DNA of 64,000 bases from Bacteroides uniformis (GCF_025147485.1 NZ_CP102263.1:1315501-1379500); one strand, 5' to 3'; shown: positions 38,397 to 47,431, numbered from the stretch's first letter. Notes: a model not told the origin generated them from the sequence alone. Program-made: numbers and translations.

Positions 38397-38428
38397 GTGG
38401 CATTCCTTTTTAGGAGGCGAAGATATAA

Positions 38429-38467
38429 TAAAAGAGCCGGAATGTGCGAATCATTCCGGCTCTTTTA
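38429..38467 (-). terminator. Terminator downstream of the DUF3836 gene
   Basis: Perfect 16-bp stem (arms 38429-38444 and 38452-38467, loop of 7) flanked by A and T runs, so it can work in both orientations. It lies about 60 nt after the DUF3836 stop and just before the HD-domain gene. Confidence 0.85.
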
Positions 38468-38529
38468 TGAAAGGTTTCGGTTATTGTTGTTAGGAATAAG
38501 ATTTCTTACTTTAAGAGAGAGTTTGTCAA

Positions 38530-38922
38530 TTACATGTTAGGGTTGTCCATGATTACTGTCATCTCGGGAACCAGTATGTATTCGCCTTTCTTGTTGTTCC
38601 ATTTGTAGTATGTGGTAGTCATCGTCTTGCCTTGGTATGCATAGCGGATGCACATGTCCTTGCCCCATGTATTCTTGGTGCTGTTCCATTTCAGGGCTTC
38701 GCTTTCCGTCATGCGGTTCTGGTCGTCGTACTTATAATTGTACTTCATATAGTTGGCAAGCGTGTTTCCGTCCATCTTGTATACGGTCTCTGCCACCTTC
38801 ATGCCATTTACTTCTTCCGAATTGTAAATGAGGTTGCTCTTATTGTCGGCTGAGGCATTTAATCCGCAAACTAAGAGAAGTGCTGAAACAATCACTGTTT
38901 TTAAAGATACTTTTGCTTTCAT
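38530..38922 (-). CDS. Small secreted DUF3836-like protein
   Basis: 130 residues with a signal peptide (cleavage near NASA, residue 25). The remainder is beta-rich and Tyr/Lys-rich (YNYKYDDQNRMTESEALKW, YAYQGKTMTTTYYKW), resembling the Bacteroides DUF3836 family of unknown function. It is monocistronic: own promoter candidate, own terminator. Confidence 0.75.
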   Translation of the reverse strand: MKAKVSLKTVIVSALLLVCGLNASADNKSNLIYNSEEVNGMKVAETVYKMDGNTLANYMKYNYKYDDQNRMTESEALKWNSTKNTWGKDMCIRYAYQGKTMTTTYYKWNNKKGEYILVPEMTVIMDNPNM

Positions 38923-38983
38923 GGTTTTATGTCTTTTTTAGTTTAACTTTCTATTTTCTATCAATATATCATTGATTTCGCTG

Positions 38984-38991
38984 CAAAGGTA
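38984..38991 (-). promoter_or_regulatory. Candidate -7 element for the DUF3836 gene
   Basis: TACCTTTG on the minus strand, 62 nt before the start codon. Confidence 0.5.
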
Positions 38992-39088
38992 CGTATTAAA
39001 TTGACATAAATATAAATATTGGATTAAATTTTATCAATATGTCAGTAGTGAGGGTTTCGGTATGCTTTCCTTTTGGCAAGATTGGTGA

Positions 39089-39123
39089 ATAAAAAATATC
39101 CGGCAGTGAGGTCGCCGGATATT
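39089..39123 (-). terminator. Terminator downstream of polA
   Basis: 10-bp perfect stem (arms 39095-39104 and 39114-39123). On the minus strand it is followed by TTTTTTATTC. It is about 77 nt after the polA stop. Confidence 0.8.
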
Positions 39124-39200
39124 CTGATGAGCAAACTGTATTTGGAAAGGATTGCTTCTGTTGCTTTCTGATTGTAAGTTAAATAAAGTTATTGGGCTGT

Positions 39201-42056
39201 TTAGTGTGCCTGCAACCAGTTGTTTCCCCACCCACAATCGGCTTTCAGGGGTACGTACATGCGATATGCCTGCTCCATCTCTTCGATTACGATTTTCTGT
39301 ACAAGCTCTTTTTCTGCCTCTGGAACGCTGAAATTTAGTTCGTCATGGACTTGTAAAATCATCTTTGCTTTCAGATTGTAAGCTTGGAAGCGCTGATAGA
39401 TGTGTGCCATGGCTACTTTTATGATGTCGGCGGCACTTCCCTGGATGGGAGCGTTGATGGCATTCCGTTCGGCATAGCCCCGTACCACCCCGTTTCTTGA
39501 GTTGATGTCCGGCAGGAAGCGCTTGCGGTGGAAGATGGTTTCCACATAGCCGTTCTCGCGTGCCACCTGGATGCTTTTATCCATATACTCCTTCACTTGT
39601 GGGTAGGTTTCAAAGTAGCCGTCTATCAGCTCTTTGGCTTCCTGGCGAGAAACGCCCATGCGTTCGGCAAGCCCGAAGACGGAGATGCCGTAGATGATGC
39701 CGAAGTTTGCCGTTTTTGCCTTGCGGCGCATGTCGGCGGTTACGTCGTTTATATCTATCTTATATATCTTGGCAGCGGTGGCGGCGTGGATGTCGTGTCC
39801 GCTGAGGAAGGCGTCTATCATGTTCTTATCTTCGCTGAGGTGTGCCATGATGCGCAGCTCTATCTGCGAGTAGTCGGCAGAGAAGAACTCGCAGCCGGTG
39901 TCGGGGATGAACGCCTTGCGGATTTCCTTTCCGTCTTCGTCGCGGATGGGGATGTTCTGCAGGTTGGGATTGCTGGAGCTGAGGCGTCCGGTAGCGGTCA
40001 CCGCCTGGTTGAAGGAGGTGTGTATGCGGCCCGTACGTGGGTTGATGAGCTGGGGCAGGGCATCTATATAGGTGCTCAGCAGTTTCTTCAGTCCGCGGTA
40101 TTCCAGTATCTTCCCGATGATGTCGTGCTTGCTGCGGTAGCTTTGCAGCACCTCTTCGGAGGTGACGTATTGTCCGGTCTTGGTCTTTTTCGCTTTCTCC
40201 ACGATTTTCAGCTTGTCGAACAGCACTTCGCCTACCTGCTTGGCGGAGCTGATATTGAATGTCTCGCCAGCCATCTCGTAGATTTCCTTCTCAATCTCCT
40301 GCAGACGGACGGTGAAGTGTTGGGACGATTGCTTCAAGGCTTCCGTGTCGAGCAGCACTCCGTTGCTCTCTATATTAACAAGTACGGGGACGAGCGGCAT
40401 CTCTATTTCGTAGAACAGATGTTCGGCACCTTGCTCCTTCAGTTCCTTTTCCAGCACGTTTTTCAGTTTGAGGGTGACGTCCGCATCCTCGCAGGCATAA
40501 CGGTAGACATCTTCGGGTGGAAGGTCGCGCATGTTCTTTTGGTTTTTGCCTCGCGCTCCAATTAGCTCATCGATGTGGATGGTCTGGTAGTGCAGGTAGA
40601 TTTCCGCCAGATAGTCCATGTTGTGTCGCAGTTCGGGTTGAAGCACGTAGTGGGCAAGCATGGTGTCGAAAAGTTTGCCTTTCACCTGGACGCCGTAATT
40701 TTGGAGGATAATCATATCGTACTTGATATTTTGTCCCACCTTCATGGATTTCTCGTTTTCGAAGAGGGGACGGAACTCGTTTACAATTTTTAAGACTTCC
40801 TCTCGTTCGGCGGGAACGGGTACGTAGTATGCACGGTTTTCGGCATCACTGAAGCTCATTCCTACAAGTTCGGCGTCCATTGGCTCGGTTCCGGTAGTCT
40901 CGGTATCTATTGAGAGAATTTCGCTTGTAAGTAACTTTTGAATAATTTCTGCTCTTTTATCTTCTGTATCAATGAGTTGGTAGTCTATATCGAGCATTTC
41001 TAACCGCGTCAGGTTTGAATTTTCAGAAACGCCCGTCCCCTCGCCCGCAAAATTTGCAAACAAATCGCCTTGAATCGGGGCGCTGTTTTCGGGAGTGGAG
41101 GTTTGCGGCTGGGCAAACAGAGTCCCGGCAAAGAGGTCGGGTACCGGAGAGGTTGGAGTAGGGGAGGACGAATTGCCGCTTCCCTTTTTGAGTACCCGGT
41201 CGATGAGTGTGCGGAATTCCAACTCCTCGAAAATCTTGCGGAGTTCTTCTTCGTTCGGTTCTTCGCGGACGAGCGAATCCATGTCGAGCTGAATGGGAAC
41301 ATCTGTTTTGATGGTGGCAAGGAATTTGGAGAAGGTAATCATCTCGCGGTTGGTCTCCACTTTCGTTTTCAGTGCGCCTTTCAGCTGGTCGGTATGCTCC
41401 AGCAGATTTTCGATGCTGCCGAATTCGGCAATCAGTTTCTGTGCGGTTTTCTCGCCCACACCCGGACAGCCGGGGATGTTGTCGGAAGCATCACCCATCA
41501 GTCCCAGCATGTCGATGACCTGCTCGGTGGTCTGTATGTTGAACTTGGTTTTTACTTCTTCGGTACCCATCACTTCGAATCCGCCGGTGTGCTTGGGGCG
41601 GTACATGAAGACGCGGTCCGATACCAGTTGCCCGTAGTCCTTGTCGGGAGTCATCATATAGGTGGTGATGCCCTGCCGTCCGGCTTCGGTGGCGAGCGTG
41701 CCTATCACGTCGTCGGCTTCGTAGCCGGATACTTCGAGGATGGGAATGCGGTAGGCGCGGATGATGTCCTTTATAATAGGTACGGAAAGGCGGATGGCCT
41801 CGGGTGTCTCCTCGCGCTGTGCCTTGTATTGCTCGTAGGCCTCGTGGCGGAAGGTGGGGCCCGACGGGTCGAAGGCTACTCCTATGTGTGTGGGATTCTC
41901 TTTTTTGAGCACTTCTTCCAGGGTGTTTACAAAGCCCAGAATGGCCGAAGTGTTGAATCCTTTTGAATTGATTCTCGGGTTCTTGATGAACGCGTAATAG
42001 GCTCGATATATCAGTGCATAGGCATCGAGCAAAAACAGTTTATCGATTGAATTCAT
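39201..42056 (-). CDS. polA: DNA polymerase I
   Basis: 951 residues from the ATG at 42056 (MNSIDKLFLLDAYALIYRAY). An in-frame ATG 7 codons upstream is less likely, because the later one is preceded by AAAAGGATT. Domains: 5' nuclease (about 1-285), a Ser/Thr/Pro-rich linker (about 293-350), 3'-5' proofreading exonuclease (about 360-560) with intact SIDTET (Asp384), and polymerase (about 580-951) with motif A ADYSQIELRI, motif B RRKAKTANFGIIYG and motif C QVHDELNFS. The linker contains QGDLF (329-333), resembling a sliding-clamp-binding peptide. It fills repair gaps and removes Okazaki primers. Confidence 0.98.
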   Translation of the reverse strand: MNSIDKLFLLDAYALIYRAYYAFIKNPRINSKGFNTSAILGFVNTLEEVLKKENPTHIGVAFDPSGPTFRHEAYEQYKAQREETPEAIRLSVPIIKDIIRAYRIPILEVSGYEADDVIGTLATEAGRQGITTYMMTPDKDYGQLVSDRVFMYRPKHTGGFEVMGTEEVKTKFNIQTTEQVIDMLGLMGDASDNIPGCPGVGEKTAQKLIAEFGSIENLLEHTDQLKGALKTKVETNREMITFSKFLATIKTDVPIQLDMDSLVREEPNEEELRKIFEELEFRTLIDRVLKKGSGNSSSPTPTSPVPDLFAGTLFAQPQTSTPENSAPIQGDLFANFAGEGTGVSENSNLTRLEMLDIDYQLIDTEDKRAEIIQKLLTSEILSIDTETTGTEPMDAELVGMSFSDAENRAYYVPVPAEREEVLKIVNEFRPLFENEKSMKVGQNIKYDMIILQNYGVQVKGKLFDTMLAHYVLQPELRHNMDYLAEIYLHYQTIHIDELIGARGKNQKNMRDLPPEDVYRYACEDADVTLKLKNVLEKELKEQGAEHLFYEIEMPLVPVLVNIESNGVLLDTEALKQSSQHFTVRLQEIEKEIYEMAGETFNISSAKQVGEVLFDKLKIVEKAKKTKTGQYVTSEEVLQSYRSKHDIIGKILEYRGLKKLLSTYIDALPQLINPRTGRIHTSFNQAVTATGRLSSSNPNLQNIPIRDEDGKEIRKAFIPDTGCEFFSADYSQIELRIMAHLSEDKNMIDAFLSGHDIHAATAAKIYKIDINDVTADMRRKAKTANFGIIYGISVFGLAERMGVSRQEAKELIDGYFETYPQVKEYMDKSIQVARENGYVETIFHRKRFLPDINSRNGVVRGYAERNAINAPIQGSAADIIKVAMAHIYQRFQAYNLKAKMILQVHDELNFSVPEAEKELVQKIVIEEMEQAYRMYVPLKADCGWGNNWLQAH

Positions 42057-42118
42057 ACATTTAATCCTTTTTTTCATGGTAAAAGTACAAAAAAATACCG
42101 TATTAACCGTTTTATTAC

Positions 42119-42126
42119 TATTTTTG
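42119..42126 (+). promoter_or_regulatory. Candidate -7 element for the polyprenyl synthase gene
   Basis: TATTTTTG, an exact TAnnTTTG match, 17 nt before the start codon; it would give a very short leader. Confidence 0.4.
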
Positions 42127-42143
42127 TAGGCAAATAGCGATGC

Positions 42144-43118
42144 ATGGACAACTCATCATTGATAAAATCTCCGATTTCTGAGGAATTGGAGGACTTCAAG
42201 AAGCTTTTTGAAAGTACTCTCTCCAGTTCCAACCTTTTGCTGAACAGCGTAATTGCGCATATCCGGCAGAAGAACGGGAAGATGATGCGCCCCATTCTGG
42301 TGCTTCTGGCTGCGAAGCTTTTTGGCAAGGTATGTCCTGCAACCCTGCATGCTGCGGTTGCGTTGGAACTTCTTCATAATGCCAGCCTTGTGCACGATGA
42401 TGTAGTGGACGAAAGTACTGAACGCCGTGGACAACTCTCCGTTAATGCCATTTTCAATAATAAAGTAGCCGTACTGGCAGGCGATTATCTGCTTGCAACA
42501 GCGTTGGTGCAAGTGGGCATGACCCGTAACCATGACATTATCGACATCGTCTCCTGCCTGGGGCAGGATTTGGCAGATGGTGAACTTCTGCAGCTTTCCA
42601 ACGTCAGCAATCTCCATTTCTCCGAGGAAGTCTATTTCGACGTTATCCGCAAGAAGACGGCCGTGCTCTTTGCAGCTTGTACGAAGGCGGGCGCTCTCTC
42701 GGTGGGAGCCAGCGATGAAAAGGCGGAATCTGCGCGTCTGTTCGGTGAATATATCGGGCTTTGTTTTCAGATAAAGGATGATATTTTCGATTACTCCGAG
42801 AGCAAGGAAATAGGCAAACCTACCGGAAATGATATGGTGGAGGGGAAGTTGACTCTACCTGCGCTTCATGTGCTCAATACCGTGAAGGATAAAACAGCGG
42901 AAGAAATTGCCGTAAAGATAAAGAATGGGGAGGCAACGCCTGGCGAAATAGCCCATTTAATCGAATTTACCAAGCAGAATGGTGGTATAGAGTATGCTTC
43001 GCAAGTGATGTATGACTATAAGGAAAAGGCTCTTTCTTTGCTGGCTTCTTTGCCCGATACGGAGGTAAAAGCAGCGCTAGCCGGGTATCTGGATTATGTG
43101 GTAGAGCGGGAAAAATGA
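42144..43118 (+). CDS. Long-chain polyprenyl diphosphate synthase
   Basis: 324 residues, all-helical isoprenoid synthase. The first Asp-rich motif is DDVVD in LVHDDVVDESTERRG; the second is DDIFD in QIKDDIFDYSE. KMMRPILVLL provides the substrate-binding Lys/Arg. It condenses isopentenyl diphosphate onto an allylic primer, probably to make the menaquinone side chain. Chain length cannot be assigned with certainty from the sequence. It is divergent from polA. Confidence 0.93.
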   Translation: MDNSSLIKSPISEELEDFKKLFESTLSSSNLLLNSVIAHIRQKNGKMMRPILVLLAAKLFGKVCPATLHAAVALELLHNASLVHDDVVDESTERRGQLSVNAIFNNKVAVLAGDYLLATALVQVGMTRNHDIIDIVSCLGQDLADGELLQLSNVSNLHFSEEVYFDVIRKKTAVLFAACTKAGALSVGASDEKAESARLFGEYIGLCFQIKDDIFDYSESKEIGKPTGNDMVEGKLTLPALHVLNTVKDKTAEEIAVKIKNGEATPGEIAHLIEFTKQNGGIEYASQVMYDYKEKALSLLASLPDTEVKAALAGYLDYVVEREK

Positions 43119-43146
43119 CGGAACTGTTTCCGGTTGATAATATGAG

Positions 43147-43178
43147 AAAGCCTGATGGAACCCACTCCATCAGGCTTT
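43147..43178. terminator. Bidirectional terminator between polyprenyl synthase and deoC
   Basis: Perfect 13-bp stem (arms 43147-43159 and 43166-43178, loop ACCCAC) between convergent genes. A T-rich run follows on the plus strand. Confidence 0.85.
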
Positions 43179-43203
43179 ATTTATAGGTAAATACAGCTTT
43201 CTC

Positions 43204-44106
43204 TTAGAAGAATTTCATTTCCTCGCCCTTGATTTCCGAAAGCAGCAGGTTGGCAAGACGACTGGTTCCCAAGCGGAACAGTTCGTTGTTCAGCCATTCT
43301 TCGCCGAGCACTTCCTTGACGATGGTGTAATAAATCAGTGCATCGTTCACGCAGTTGATTCCTCCTGCGGGCTTAAAGCCTACCTTGATACCCGTCAGCT
43401 CGTGATATTCCTTGATGGCCTGGCACATAACCAGAGCGGCCTCCGGTGTGGCGGCAGGCTGTTGCTTGCCGGTGGAAGTCTTGATGAAATCGGCACCCGA
43501 ATATATGGAAAGGATGGATGCTTTTTTGATGTTCGAAGCCGTCTTCAAGGCTCCGGTTTCGAGGATTACCTTCATGTGGTGCTCTTTGCAGGTTGCTTTG
43601 AGTTCTTGTATCTCCTCGCACATGCCTTCATAGTCTCCCGCCAGGAACTTGCCCACCGAAATAACGATGTCTATTTCATCGGCGCCTTCCATCAGTGCCA
43701 TGGCAGTTTCTGCCACTTTCACTTCAATGAAAGTCTGGGAGGAGGGGAAACCTGCTGATACACAAGCTATTTTTACATCTTCCACTTCCAGCGTGTCTTT
43801 TACGACTTCTGCAAAATTGGGGTATACACAGATGGCTGCCACATTCTTCAGGTCGGGGAACTCTTCGTCGAATTTATTCACTTTCTGGGTGAATTTCATG
43901 ACACTTTCGTCGCTGTCCGTACTGTTCAGTGTGGTGAGGTCAATGCAGTTGAAAAGGAATTTCTTTACCTCCGGCGTGTTGTTTGCCGGCACTTTCTCTG
44001 CAATGATTCTGGCAGCTTGTGCAGCTATTTCCGCATCATCCAGTTGGGTGTTGTACTTTGCCAGGGCGGCGTCATACTTACTCTGGGTAGGCTCATTCTT
44101 CTCCAT
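43204..44106 (-). CDS. deoC: Deoxyribose-phosphate aldolase
   Basis: 300 residues, longer at the N-terminus than the roughly 220-250-residue enzymes. It is a TIM-barrel class I aldolase that splits 2-deoxyribose-5-phosphate into acetaldehyde and glyceraldehyde-3-phosphate. Seen motifs are VAAICVYPNF, CVSAGFPSSQ, DFIKTSTGKQ (Schiff-base Lys) and KVGFKPAGGI. Its start overlaps the mazG end by 14 bp, indicating translational coupling in a dtd-mazG-deoC operon. Confidence 0.96.
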   Translation of the reverse strand: MEKNEPTQSKYDAALAKYNTQLDDAEIAAQAARIIAEKVPANNTPEVKKFLFNCIDLTTLNSTDSDESVMKFTQKVNKFDEEFPDLKNVAAICVYPNFAEVVKDTLEVEDVKIACVSAGFPSSQTFIEVKVAETAMALMEGADEIDIVISVGKFLAGDYEGMCEEIQELKATCKEHHMKVILETGALKTASNIKKASILSIYSGADFIKTSTGKQQPAATPEAALVMCQAIKEYHELTGIKVGFKPAGGINCVNDALIYYTIVKEVLGEEWLNNELFRLGTSRLANLLLSEIKGEEMKFF

Positions 44107-44431
44107 GGTCTTTCAATTTAGGGTTATTGATATGTCTTGTCTGGTCACGTCTGGTTTTCTTCTCGAAGTTGCGGCAGAAGGCGTCTGTCAGGTTCACTCC
44201 GGTCTGGTTCGCAAGGCAGAGAAGTACCCAAAGAACATCTGCCATCTCATCGTCGAGATTGTCTTTTTCTCCTTTCTTGAAGGATTGGTCGCCATACTTG
44301 CGTGCCATGACGCGGGCAAGTTCGCCCACTTCTTCGGTCAGTATCGCCATATTGGTGAGTTCGCTGAAATAGCGCACTCCGTATTCCTTTATCCAGGAAT
44401 CCACTTGTTTCTGTGCTTCTTCTAACGTCAT
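44093..44431 (-). CDS. MazG-family nucleotide pyrophosphohydrolase
   Basis: 112 residues. A single MazG-like helical domain has the metal-binding Glu/Asp pattern EEVGELAR and DDEMADVLWVLLCLAN. It hydrolyses nucleoside triphosphates to monophosphates and probably cleans the nucleotide pool. It overlaps dtd by 1 nt (TAATG) and deoC by 14 nt. Confidence 0.92.
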   Translation of the reverse strand: MTLEEAQKQVDSWIKEYGVRYFSELTNMAILTEEVGELARVMARKYGDQSFKKGEKDNLDDEMADVLWVLLCLANQTGVNLTDAFCRNFEKKTRRDQTRHINNPKLKDHGEE

Positions 44432-44883
44432 TATTCCTTGTTTTTTGTATCTATACAGATGGTCACGGGGCCATCGTTCATCAGTTCTACTTTCATATCG
44501 GCACCAAATTCGCCGGTACCTATTTCTTTACCTAATGCTAAACTCAGTTCCCGGCAGAATTGTTCGTACAGCGGGACGGATATTTCCGGCCGTGCTGCCC
44601 GTATGTAGGAGGGACGGTTGCCTTTCTTGGTGGAGGCGTGGAGGGTGAACTGGCTGATAACCAGTATCTCGCCGTCTGCTTCAAGAATGGATTTGTTCAT
44701 TACGCCGTTTTCGTCATCGAAAATGCGCAGATTGACTATCTTCTTGCAAAGCCAGTCAATATCTTCTTTTCCATCGGATTCTTCGATGCCTACGAGTATC
44801 ATGAGGCCCTTTCCAATGGAGGCTTTGCAGGTTCCGTTGATGGTGACGGAAGCGTGTCCGGCACGTTGTATCACTACTCTCAT
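44431..44883 (-). CDS. dtd: D-aminoacyl-tRNA deacylase
   Basis: 150 residues from the ATG at 44883 (MRVVIQRAGHASV). A longer reading from 44910 is rejected because that ATG overlaps the -7 promoter element at 44908-44915. Dtd motifs SQFTLHAST and NDGPVTI are present (the latter as the substrate-specificity loop). It removes D-amino acids, and glycine mischarged on tRNA-Ala, from tRNAs. First gene of dtd-mazG-deoC. Confidence 0.96.
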   Translation of the reverse strand: MRVVIQRAGHASVTINGTCKASIGKGLMILVGIEESDGKEDIDWLCKKIVNLRIFDDENGVMNKSILEADGEILVISQFTLHASTKKGNRPSYIRAARPEISVPLYEQFCRELSLALGKEIGTGEFGADMKVELMNDGPVTICIDTKNKE

Positions 44884-44907
44884 GTTGTTTTTGTCTTTTT
44901 GAGGGGA

Positions 44908-44915
44908 CAAAGTTA
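44908..44915 (-). promoter_or_regulatory. Candidate -7 element for dtd-mazG-deoC
   Basis: TAACTTTG on the minus strand, 25 nt before the chosen dtd start. Confidence 0.55.
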
Positions 44916-44963
44916 CGAATTAATTCGTTGTGTGCATGGCTTTGCAGGCTGATTTATCAGTCA

Positions 44964-46784
44964 TTATTTCTCTGAGAAATAGGTCTGGATGATTTTGGCT
45001 TTCGCTTCTCCCACCACGGCGGCAAGCTCCTCGGCAGATGCTTCGCGGATACGCTTCACGCTTTTGAACTCCTTGAGCAACGCGCTTTTCGTCTTTTCAC
45101 CGATACCTTTTATCTCGTCCAGTGCGGAGGCAATCTGCCGTTTGCTGCGCTTGTCGCGGTGGAAGGTAATGGCGAAGCGGTGCACTTCATCTTGAATCTG
45201 CGTCAGCAGTCGGAAGAGGGGGGTGTTCTGTTTCAATCCGATGGTCTGGGGAGGGTAGCCATACAATAGCTCGGAAGTGCGATGTTTGCCATCTTTGGCA
45301 AGTCCGGCGATGGGGATGTTCAGGCCAAGCTCGTCTATCACCTCTTTTACGGCGCTCATTTGCCCTTTTCCACCGTCGGTGATAAGAAGGTCGGGCAGGG
45401 GTGCTTTCTCTTCTATAGCGCGCTGATAGCGCCGTTTTACGACCTCTTTCATGGAGGCATAGTCATCCGGTCCCTCTACGGTCTTGATATTGTACTTGCG
45501 GTAATCCTTCTTGGAAGGTTTCCCCTTGACGAAGACCACGCACCCGGCCACGGGGTCGGAACCCTGGATGTTGGAGTTGTCGAAACATTCTATCTGCATG
45601 GGCAGGCGGTCCAGGTGTAGCTCTTGCTGTATCTCTTTCAGCAGGCGCACGGTCCGTTGCTCCGGATTCAGCTTTTCGGCTTGCTTCAGGCGGTCGGCTT
45701 TGTACTGCTTCACATTGAGGATGGAGAGTTCCAGCAGTTTCTTTTTGTCTCCCCGTTGCGGGATGGTAAAGACGACATCTTTCAGCTCCATATCCAGTTC
45801 AAAAGGCACGATGATTTCACGAGAAAGGCTCTTGTATCTTTCCCGCATTTCGATGATGCCGAGAGAGAGCAGTTCTTCTTTGCTCTCATTCAATCGTTTC
45901 TTGTATTCAAAGGTGAAAGCCTGGTTGATGGCACCGTTCGTAATGTGTAGGTAGTTGACGAAAGCGGACTTTTCATCGCTGTCTTCCTCGATGGAGAACA
46001 CGTCGATATTGTGCAGCACGTTGCTTACCACTTCCGATTTCGCCCGGTAGTTTTCCAGCAGCAGGTATTTCTTCTTTATCTTCTGTGCTTCTTCAAACTT
46101 CATTTCGGCTGCCAGTTCCTGCATTTGCTGGAAAAGCATCCGTTCTATCTCCTGGGTATTCCCTTTGAGTATTTCCTTGATTTCAGCGATGTTTTTCAGA
46201 TACTCTTCCTGGCTTTGCTTCCCGATGCAAGGTCCTGCACAGTTCTTGATGTGGTATTCCAGGCAAACATTGAACTTTCTGGCACGTATGTTTTCCGGAG
46301 AGAGGTTCAGGTGGCATGTACGCAAAGGGTACAGATGCTTGATGAGGTCGAGTAATGCGTACATGGAAGGTATATGGCTGTAAGGGCCATAATAGGAGGA
46401 ACCGTTACGGATTATCTTCCGGGTTCTGAATACACGTGGAAAGTATTCGTTCTGCACGCAGATGCTGGGATACGTCTTGTCGTCTTTCAACAGTACGTTG
46501 TAGCGAGGCTTGTATTTCTTGATAAGATTGTTTTCCAGCAATAGCGCGTCTTCTTCCGTATTCACCACGATATATCGGATATCTGCAATCTTGCTGACCA
46601 GCACCCTCGTCTTTCCCGGTTCGTGCTCCCGGTTGAAGTAGGAAGACACTCTTCGCTTCAGATTCTTTGCCTTTCCTACATATATAATAGTCCCTTCGGT
46701 ATTCAGATATTGGTAAATACCGGGACTTTCGGGAAGGTTGGATACAATCCCTTTGAGGTAGTCGTTAGTTCTGAGTTCTTCCAT
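44964..46784 (-). CDS. uvrC: Excinuclease ABC subunit C
   Basis: 606 residues. GIY-YIG nuclease domain at the N-terminus (GIYQYLN, then IIYVGKAKNLKRRVSSYF), UVR coiled-coil motif (about 200-240), RNase-H-like second nuclease domain (IECFDNSNIQGSDPVAGC, then DLLITDGGKGQ) and C-terminal helix-hairpin-helix motifs (IKGIGEKTKSALLKEF). It makes the dual incisions in nucleotide excision repair with UvrB. Its start codon is 10 nt from a 33-bp inverted repeat that fills the apt-uvrC gap. Confidence 0.98.
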   Translation of the reverse strand: MEELRTNDYLKGIVSNLPESPGIYQYLNTEGTIIYVGKAKNLKRRVSSYFNREHEPGKTRVLVSKIADIRYIVVNTEEDALLLENNLIKKYKPRYNVLLKDDKTYPSICVQNEYFPRVFRTRKIIRNGSSYYGPYSHIPSMYALLDLIKHLYPLRTCHLNLSPENIRARKFNVCLEYHIKNCAGPCIGKQSQEEYLKNIAEIKEILKGNTQEIERMLFQQMQELAAEMKFEEAQKIKKKYLLLENYRAKSEVVSNVLHNIDVFSIEEDSDEKSAFVNYLHITNGAINQAFTFEYKKRLNESKEELLSLGIIEMRERYKSLSREIIVPFELDMELKDVVFTIPQRGDKKKLLELSILNVKQYKADRLKQAEKLNPEQRTVRLLKEIQQELHLDRLPMQIECFDNSNIQGSDPVAGCVVFVKGKPSKKDYRKYNIKTVEGPDDYASMKEVVKRRYQRAIEEKAPLPDLLITDGGKGQMSAVKEVIDELGLNIPIAGLAKDGKHRTSELLYGYPPQTIGLKQNTPLFRLLTQIQDEVHRFAITFHRDKRSKRQIASALDEIKGIGEKTKSALLKEFKSVKRIREASAEELAAVVGEAKAKIIQTYFSEK

Positions 46785-46794
46785 AATACCGACG

Positions 46795-46896
46795 TTTCAC
46801 CACAGATTACACAGATTAGCGCAGATTTCTCTTTGATAAAACTGTGTTTTGTGGTGGATAAATAATCTGTGTTAATCTGTGTAATCTGTGGTGAAA
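46795..46896. repeat. 33-bp inverted repeat filling the apt-uvrC gap
   Basis: Left arm 46795-46827 and right arm 46864-46896 pair over 33 bp with two G-T wobbles around a 36-nt loop. The arms contain three tandem copies of CACAGATTA-type units. Ten nt separate it from the apt stop and ten nt from the uvrC start. It may terminate or attenuate transcription, serve as an RNase III site, or be a small non-autonomous repeat element. Confidence 0.85.
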
Positions 46897-46906
46897 TATG
46901 AAATGG

Positions 46907-47431
46907 CTAAAGCGACAGCACAGCCTCCACTTCCACATCATCTCCAAACACATCCTTGCCATGAAGCTCTTTCAGCTCGATGATGAAGTTTACATACACT
47001 TTCTTGGGGTTCATCTGTTTCACCAGTTTGCAGGCGGCTTCCATTGTTCCACCGGTTGCCAGCAAGTCGTCGTGTAGCAATACTACATCGTCTTCATTGA
47101 TGGCATCCTTGTGCATCTGCACGGTGTCTTTGCCATATTCTTTATCATAGCTTTCTTCAATGGTTTCTGCAGGAAGCTTTCCCGGCTTGCGGATAGGTAC
47201 GAAGCCTGCCCCCAGTCTGGTGGCGAGAATGGGGCCCATAATGAATCCTCTTGATTCTATACCCACTACTTTGGTGATGCCTTTGTCTTTATACATCTCG
47301 TATAGTGTGTCCGAGAGTTCCTGCAAGGCGGTAGGCTCCTTGAACAAGGTAGTTACATCGTAGAATAGAATTCCCGGAATGGGGAAGTCGGGTATTTCTC
47401 GGATGCTTTTGGTAAGAGTTTCTTTGCTCAT
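46907..47431 (-). CDS. apt: Adenine phosphoribosyltransferase
   Basis: 174 residues from the ATG at 47431 (MSKETLTKSIREIPDFPIPG). An in-frame start at 47500 would overlap mnmG and read through the parS-like site, so it is not used. The PRPP-binding motif is in VVLLHDDLLATGGT, and GIESRGFIMGP is typical. It salvages adenine to AMP. It is downstream of mnmG on the same strand. Confidence 0.96.
   Translation of the reverse strand: MSKETLTKSIREIPDFPIPGILFYDVTTLFKEPTALQELSDTLYEMYKDKGITKVVGIESRGFIMGPILATRLGAGFVPIRKPGKLPAETIEESYDKEYGKDTVQMHKDAINEDDVVLLHDDLLATGGTMEAACKLVKQMNPKKVYVNFIIELKELHGKDVFGDDVEVEAVLSL

Noticed and set aside
41070..41966. Long plus-strand open frame of 298 codons opposite polA
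   Set aside because: It is fully antisense to conserved PolA sequence, has a composition typical of a shadow frame, and resembles no known protein.
46853..46861. DnaA-box-like TTATCCACC in the loop of the apt-uvrC repeat
   Set aside because: One mismatch from the consensus, a single copy, and no cluster of boxes or AT-rich unwinding region; not an origin.
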